In this document: piece after piece, positions 39,901 through 48,900 of the stretch
How positions within the stretch are numbered: the first letter of the stretch is position 1
How the letters are laid out: each line of letters starts with the position of its first letter
From: Echinarachnius parma
Lineage: Eukaryota > Echinodermata > Echinoidea > Clypeasteroida > Echinarachniidae
NCBI GenBank assembly: GCA_037951105.1
Contig: JBAMJV010008414.1
Coordinates: forward strand, 1-64,000
Direction: 5' to 3'
Length of the DNA stretch: 64,000 bases
The notes under the pieces: model-generated
What the model saw: only the letters and a program-made list of their open reading frames with translations
Databases searched by the model: none
Told to the model about the DNA's origin: nothing
Position numbers and translations under genes: made by a program

Positions 39901-42900
39901 TTGAAAACAACTGGGCATGACAGAATTACTACTGGGGTTGCTTCAGACAGGGGATCTGTTGCAAGTCAACTATCAAAGGCTACTGCAGGTTGCAGAGGGG
40001 GCTACATTGTGAGTTGTTGTACATCTATCTCTCCTTTCTTTGAGTTGCTCAATTTGTATCTCCCCTTCAACTCTTTCATTACTGTCTGTGGCTAATTAGT
40101 GTGTCATGTCACTTGTTTTCTTTGCTTATTTGCATCATGAAATAAGCATAGCACACTTGGTTGGGAAATAGTTTTGTGAATCTGGCATGTGTTTTGAAGC
40201 TACAATTGTGTGAATGTTTCCGTTCATGAGACAACCTCATACATACATTGTACATATCACACCATAACAAGAGTGGTAGGTGGTCTAAAAAGTAATTGCC
40301 ACATTTTATACAGATGATCTGTCAATGGGCTTGAGTCATGTGGTATTTTGTTAACTTTTATCATCCTTGTAGATATTGTAGGTGCTTTAGTTAATATTTT
40401 CTTATTTACTGCTATTAAGTAAATGCCAATTTGTAATTGATTGATCAATTAATTATTATGTGAATTATTATGTTGATTGTTTTGTTATTGATATTTTTTT
40501 CTTCTAGTTACCGTGTTTGTGAAGTGCTGTACGAGAGGCAGAGAGAGTTTGACAAGATCCTGCTCTGCTACCTCAGAGATTCATCCAGGCAGGTGAGATC
40601 AATAATGCTCATCATAATAAATGGAGAGAAATATGTTGCATTTATCTTTGCAAGACAAAATCATTCACAAAGTCATAAGACAGAAAACAGGTTAAAGACA
40701 TGTAGAAAGTAAGAGAATCAAAGTAGAGATGGGCTGGGCATGTGGCAAGACTTCAGGGCAATAGATGGACACATTGTTTAATAGAATGGCAACCAAGGAA
40801 GGGAAAAGAGAAGAAGAGGAAGGCAAAAGAAAAGATGGAGAGACGAACTAACATCATACATAGGAATGATCGCGTGGACTAGGACAGCTAGAGACAGAAG
40901 AGAATGGAAATGTCATGAGGAGGGCTTTGTCCAATGTATGGATGAACAATCGCCTGATAGATACATGTAGATAGATAGATAGATAATGTATAGATTCAAA
41001 CATAGAGGAAACGGACCGGAATCTGTCAGGTCTGACCAGAATAATAACACTGACCTGCAGTCAGGAGGTCTTGGGTTCAATTTGGGCTAATTTAGTTGAT
41101 AATTGTTGGTTCTGTACATTTATTTATATTTGCGATTGCTGAAATACATGTTTAAGAAAATGATATGTGGTACTGTTGAACATAACCTCAAAAGTATACC
41201 TTAATAACTCCTGAGGGAGGTATCATTTGATGGTAGCTCGGCTAAAGCCAAGGTAATAATGCTCTGATCGCTTTGGGACTTTGGTGATAAAGCGCTATAT
41301 AAAAATGGATATTATTATTATTATTATCATCTTGTTTCCTCTCCAGGCATCAGTGTTTGCATACATCCCCCAGGTAATGATGGAGAGATACTACATAAGA
41401 GGGGGAGAAAGAAGCTGTGTTTATAGACAGGTGGTCATTATAAGCAAGTAGTCCTTATATACATGCAGTCACTTAAGCAGGCTTGACTCTTCATGTACCT
41501 ACACTTACAGGCACACAGAATAACAAATAGTCTGTTAACCTGTCCATTTGTTTTGTTTTATCTTCTCCAGGCGTCAGTCTTTGCGTACATTCACCAGGTG
41601 ATGATGGGGAGCTACTACACTGAAGGGGAGAAAAAAGTTGTGTTTATAGACAGGTGGTCATTAGCGCAGGTTTCACAATCTAATACAACAATATCAGTCT
41701 TTATAAGCAGGTGACTTTTCAAATACTTGCATTTTGTTTTGTTTTATTCTCTCCAGGCATCAGTGTTTGCATACATTCACCAGGTAATGATGGAGAGTTA
41801 CTACACAGAGGGAGAGAAAGATGCCGTGCAGAGACAGGCTATCAAACACTTACAGGTACACACAATAACAACCAGTCTGTTAAACAAAGGTAGAATAACA
41901 GTCTGTTTAGAATAATAATAATGGTATTTATTCAACAAACAAATTGTCACATTTGCAGCTACAAACTGAATTGCAGTGGCATGTTCAATAAAATGGAACA
42001 ATATTTACCAACATCGAAATAGCTAAGACAAAATCACGAGGTATAAACAATTTTGGTTAAAAAACATACAAGTAGGAGTGCATCAAACAATCAAACATCA
42101 CACAATCTGTTTAATTGACTATCACATATTTCAGCTTTATTTTCGGTATAATTTAAAGTTTTTTTGTTTAAGTGTAGATAAAATGCAGCACTACAGACTA
42201 ATTATAATCATAATTTTATAAAATATTCAGGGGTTCACTTCTGGGTCCCGTTGCAGAAAGAGATACAATCAATTGTAAGTTACAATTGATTGTAAGTCAA
42301 TCAGATTCACTCATTTAGAACACATGATCTGACTGAAAATTAATTGTAACTTAAAATCGATTGTATCTCTTTCTGCAACAGGCCCTAAAGTCAGTGTAAA
42401 TAGAGATTTCTATGCTCTTTTGTTGTCATAAAGTTATATTTCTATTACCCCATTATAGCTTTCATTCCATGTTATTGACTTGTTTTCTGCAGGACCTGGT
42501 TTCAATAGACAGCAAGGAAACGGCCCAGCTAGTTCTCAGGGTGTTTGCTCATTCCTTGAGTGATGTTGTCATGCAGTTACAGGTAGAACACAATTTATAC
42601 TTATGGTTATTATTGTTTTGTAATGCATGCATAATGCTTATGTCATTCATACTTTTTAAGAGATGAGAACTGAAGTTAATAAAATAGTAATCCAAAACAC
42701 TTAGTTGCAAACGTTGGATTTCTGTGGGATTTCTGTGGGATTTCTTTGGGTTTTGTTCAATACATGCCATGTTCATACTTTTGCCTATGAAAATACAGGT
42801 CAAATGTGAAATTTTGAGTGTATGTAAAGTGCATAGATACATTTTAACATACATATAAATGTTAGTAAATAATTATTATTAAATGTATCATTGTGTCCCT

Positions 42901-45900
42901 CACATCGTAGGCTCAGCCCCAGTTGCAGTACGAGTTCCTGGAGGGGGTGTTTGACGGCCGAGACACTGGTAGCGCCCTCTATGGACGTGAGGAGGCGCAA
43001 CCAGACTGCCATGTCACAGAGAAGTTCCTTGACCTCATGTGTCAGTTCGCTCCGAGGAAGGTGCTTAACTTTGTCATGCTGTCAGAGAACTATCGGCTTG
43101 AAGAGGCGCTGCATGTAAGTATAGTCAAACCTGTGTATAGTGAGAAACCTAAGAGAAACAAGAACATAGGTCAAAGGTCAAATGTCATCTTTTCATGCTG
43201 ACAGAGAACTATGTTGAAGAGGCACTGCATGTAAGTAATGCCAGGCTTACATTTTGACCATTTACATTTTATTCAAGTAACTGCAACCAACTAATGAGTT
43301 GCCATAGGTCAAAGGTCAACTTTGTCATGCTGTCTGAGAACTATCGGCTTGAAGAGGCACTGCATGTAAGTAATGAGAGTCAGTAAGGAGCATAGCTTTT
43401 GATTCTGGCAGAATCTTTGTCAGGGCAAAATTACAGTAAGGACATGTAGACTATGGACTTTACAGACACACTAATATTTTTCATTTATTTCAACCAGCCA
43501 TTACATTGCTATAGGCATTACTTGGGTCCATAATGTGCAGTATGTTCCAGTAACTACTTCTTCTTCTTCAAGGTTTGTCAAAACAATTGTCACTGGAGAA
43601 TAAGAACAATGCTAGAGCCTATAGTTGGGGGAGTGTGAAAGGGATTTTTTGTTTTCTTTCTGTCTTTATTTGTCCAGATTGTAAGGAAGCACAAGATGTC
43701 GGAAGCCATTGCCTTCCTCCTGGAGAAGTCAGGAGACATCCAGGGAGCCTTCGGGATCCTGATGGAGAATCTCCAGGCAAAGGTCAAAGGTCTCCTTGAG
43801 GTCACAAAGGGTCAAGAAGAGAATGGAGGTCAGTGCAACTTGAAAGGTTTTCGACGATGAGTATTCCTTTTACAGCTCAGATGTGAGTCTGCTGCTGTGA
43901 AATCTACTTGACTGTATACATTTTCTGTGAAAACACAATTTTATATATTAGTTTTAAAAATTGGTGTTTTCTTTATCCTTTAATAATTAATCGTTGATAA
44001 ATTGTACATGTGTCCAATCTGTGTTAATTGTGTGGATGTTGCTATGTCATAGCAACTCCCCAACTTATTTTCTTGCGAGGGCCCTCTGTGATAACGATGT
44101 TAAACCTTTGAAGAGGCAATCCTGGAAAACAAATCTAATTATTATCATCATTATGCTTATCATTTTAACAGGTACAGATGTGAGCCTATCTCTGTCCAAT
44201 GTTCAAGCTGTGCTGATGGTTTTAGTGCAGCTATGTCAGAGAAACTCTACCAAGCTGGACGAAGAGGGCCGGGAGGTAAGATTTATTGGCACAAATTCTT
44301 ATCATTTGACCCAGGTTTATCTGCAACCATGGGTCAGTTTTATCACTGTATCACATCACCTCATACACTATCACTTGTAATAATCAATGGTCTCATTTTA
44401 ACCAGCAAACCAAATTTGTTATTAGTAACTTTGTTTGATATAACCCATTGATTGTAATAAACTAGGTTTTAATTTAGCTTTCAGCACCTATTGGGTCCTT
44501 TCCCACTGTTTTTCCCATTTCATAAAAAATTAAATGATTGGTAAATTTAACCAACCCTATGTTTGTGCTTGCATATTTAGAGATGATATTGAATCATATT
44601 AGGAGCTACATGTATATAATTCAATTATTATACATGTAATTATTATTATAACTACTTTTTCTGTATTAAAATTAATTAGAGCTTTTTAAAATATGATTTG
44701 TTAAAGGTGTCCAATAGACATAATTGTGGATGATTGATTGTGTCTCTGTGTATTTGTATTTGTTTTTACATTGTTCATCAGTTTTGTTTCTCTTTATCAA
44801 TTAATTTTGCCTCCTCCCTTTTCTTTTGAAGGCTCTATGGTTCCCACTCCTGGACCTGATGATGACGACTCAGCGTCGACTCAAACCCACCTTCACTGAA
44901 GCACAGTTTGAAAGTAAGCAAGGCAAAACTAACTTTATATATTACTTTTGTGAAATCTGCTAGAATAAATACTTTTGTTACACTTGGTCTAGCAAAGAGT
45001 GCGTATAACGATCACCTGACCATAAAAGACCACTTTGTCTTATTCCATAGGAGGCAGTTTATGAGGCATAGTGTAAAGCGCTATGATACTCGTATGAATA
45101 GCACTATATCAATTAACCATTATTATTATTATTATAATTATGTAAATGAACCTGCATGTTACGACCACCTGTATAAAAAGACCACAGTAACCATAGTCAG
45201 TTGGATAATAGAATGCATGCAATTTACTTACGGCATTTGGTAATTTGGGTCGCCTATCATCTCTGATGATTAATGCTCAGAAAATTTGGTGGTAAATATT
45301 TGTACTGTGATCCAAATTTTAAAATGATTATTTGTTTGAAACACAAATACAGAGTTGCAGAGTTGCAATTAAACGCAAGTCAGAAGATGCACCTAAATGC
45401 GCAAATATGTTTGTCTCAAATGCACATAATGTACATGCATTTTCTGACTTGTGATGAATCGCAACTTTGCAATTGATTGCAACTCTTTATGCAACACCCT
45501 CCCGATGAACTTTCATGCTAGCATTTTGTCTGTCCTGCTCACAGGTTTTAAAGAGCAGACGAGGCACGTGTTGAACAGCATGATGGGACATCTCTCATTA
45601 CCCAGAATCCTTCAGAAGATCATGCAGGTAAAAACAAGATGTAATAATAGTGTACAGTGCTTGAAGATGATGCTGTTTCATATTAGGTGCTGAATTGAAT
45701 GTATTATTATTGTTGTTTTTAATATTATGCTTATAGCTACAAGTATAAGTAGGCAGTTAAATTAAATGGCAAATATGAATTTTATGCCTTGACCACGATG
45801 CCTTGCTTGAAATTTCCATCTGGGTGCTATTATGAAATCTCAATAATTTTCTCTCATCTCTTTAAAAAAGATCTTATTGTTCGGGTTTGTATCTAGTTAA

Positions 45901-48900
45901 TATACATTGTAGAAAGGGTTTATGGGAAGTGCAGCCATCAGTAGGGCCTTGTATCTCAATGATTAAAACACTGGTCTAGCATTCCAGAGGTCTCGGGTTT
46001 GATTCCCTGCCAAGCCCAATTATCTTTGCTCATTTTAATTTTTGTATTTGTTTCGGGTCAGTTTCCTCTATGTTTGTACTTTCTTTTCATATGACAGGAT
46101 CCCACCTACAGCACAATTTTCTTTGCTCAATTTTCATTTACGACTACTACTACTTCTCACCAGACACATTGTAGTGAATCTTGATTAATGTTTGCAAGTC
46201 CCCTACTTCTCTCTAAATGTCCCTTGCATTTTCATTTATTCAATTAATTTCTGGCCATTTGCCTTCATATTATGTGTTTGTATTAACTTTTCATATGACA
46301 GGATCCCACCTACAGCACAGGAAGGTTTGGTGAGATCAGAGAGCTCATCGTGGGCATGTTGGATACATACACATATGAATCGGTAAGAACATTTTTTTCT
46401 TCTGTCGTTTGCTTGCTAGGAATTCTGACCAGTTTGTGCTATAATCTGTACAATAAAGTATGATTATTCAGTAAAGAGTTGTAATTTTAGACAAATATGG
46501 TATCTAAAAAATGTTGATGAATGTAGAATTTCTCTAAATTGCAAAATATCAACTGATGCACTGCACAAAACCGTCATTTGTAATCATTACAGATGGACTT
46601 CTTTGTTAAGCGAACAAAGTGGGCTAGCAAATGGTCATCATCACAATATGTGACCGGCTATACCAATACCCTGCACCTCAGTAATTCATGTTTTGAAGAA
46701 ATGGGCATTTTAAGTACACATAATGTGTGTATAAGACTTATGATTGTAAAATTGAAACAATCATATCTTCGCCAATTATCGACCAAAGCATCAAATGATA
46801 GCTTGCGATGAGGCTTTTCTAATGGTATGAATATCCACATTTTGATTTGTATCGACAAGTGCAGGGTTTTGCTATAGCCGGTCACATATTATATGCTTTA
46901 TCTATGGGTTGATTACAATATACCACAGGATAAAATTCATCGCTAACCCCTCTCTTCTTGATCAATTTATCAACTCGGACGTTACTAAAGATGGCCTATT
47001 GCCTGCTGGACCAAGATATCTTAAATTTGAGTCCCCAAACTTTGTTAGAGCTAGTTATCTGTTGAATCCTTTTCCCCCTCTCCTATCTATCAATTCAGAT
47101 GTTACTAAAGACGGCACATCGCCTTCTGGACCGAGATCTGTACTGGTCAGTCAAGAATTTGACCGTTGCTGCCACACCAGGAATCCTGCATGATTTGTTA
47201 CATTGTAGCTCATGATACTAATTATTAATATGATGAATTAATGTTAACATTTTATCTGTCAAACTTGATTCCCAAACTTGTTTAATGGCTTAACAATTTT
47301 TGAATCCCATTTCCCCTCTCTTTGTCAACTCAGACGTTACTGAAGACGGCCAATCGCCTGCTGGACCGAGATCTGTACTGGTCAGTCAAGAACTTGACCG
47401 TTACTGCCAACAGGGATCTCATCCCACGCCAGGAATCATGCCTGATATGTTACAAGAACTATTATACCGATGATGTGATATCATTGTAGCTTATGACACC
47501 AAATATAAACATGTTGATTTAATGTTAACAGAGATGTTTACAAAGATTTTCAGGGTTGAATTTGTTTGTTATTGATTCTTTACCTCCTCTCTTCCTTATT
47601 ATGTAGACATTACTAAAGACGGCCAATCGCCTGCTGGACCGAGATCTGTACTGGTCAGTCAAGAATCTGACCATTGCTGCCAACAGAGGTCTAATCCCAC
47701 GCCAGGAATCCTGCATGATCTGTTACAAGAACTATGCATACTCGACAGAGTCAGACAGCATTCTTATCTTCAGGTAATTCAACTTGACCTGTCCCATACT
47801 AGATTTTACAATCCCCATAAAGTTAATGCAGGACCCATTATGTTCCAATAGCCAAGTGGTTAAAGGGATAGTTGAGTTCTGGTAAGGAGAGTACAGTTTT
47901 GGTGAAACTGAATTTTAGTAACCAAAACCTGCATCATTACATTACAAACTAATAGTTATAACTAGAAAGGAACACAAAATTACAAATGACGTAGTAAAGA
48001 TCATGTTATCATTCAAAAAGAGCCGTTAAAACATAAGAGGGCGCTCTCTAAACACTCATCGGTTTCAACCATTTTGAATAAAATATTGTGCATGTGATGC
48101 TTTGTTGAAATAGTGATTAGATAGAGAAATAACCAACAACTATTTAAATACCTATTTTGTAACTTTTTGAAAATAGGAAGCATTTTTTTGAATTTTTAAC
48201 GGCTGGTTCAAAATTCTATAATAAACCTGGGGCCCCAGGTTTATTACAAATTGTTATATTTATGGATATTTCAGCCGTCTCTGAACCGATTGTGATCAAA
48301 CAAAGATGATTTTATTATTTAAATATTATGCTCTTTCAAATTTTATACTCAGTTTTTCATTACCTCACAAAAAAAAAAAAGTAGTCTAGCGCTCTCTCTA
48401 CCAAAACTCAACTATCCCTTTAATTCAAAGGTACTTGTGAACATTGTATTGTTATAATGTGCAAAGACAGTTGTTGGATTGGATGGGTGAGTTATATCAG
48501 TTCAATTGTTCATAGCTTCATAATTTGCTTGAGAACTGTTCCATTACGAGACCATGTACATAAATACATTCATGATTAAAATACATAATTTGACATTATT
48601 GCCTCAAGCCATGAACTAAATTAAACCACCATGAACTAAATTCACAATTTCAAATAGTATGTTAAAATCTTATCCTTACACTATAATAACCTAGGATAGA
48701 TTTGACCGTCCGATGGACATTTGGGCTTTAAAGGACTGTTTTTCATTGAGTGTTATACAGATTACATTATATGATCAAAATACTTTAAACAGGATTTTGA
48801 TAACATTTTCATTATTGTATTTGTTCATAATCTGTCCAGCTGCGGCCACACGTACCACACCACCTGTCTCCAAACTGCCGGTTGTTCAGCCACTATTGAC

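Noticed and set aside
43167-43325. AGGTCAAAGGTCAA words near exon 32 as a receptor-bound enhancer
   Set aside because: They repeat because the exon 32 end is duplicated, and a similar word occurs in the coding part of exon 33; too weak to call regulatory.
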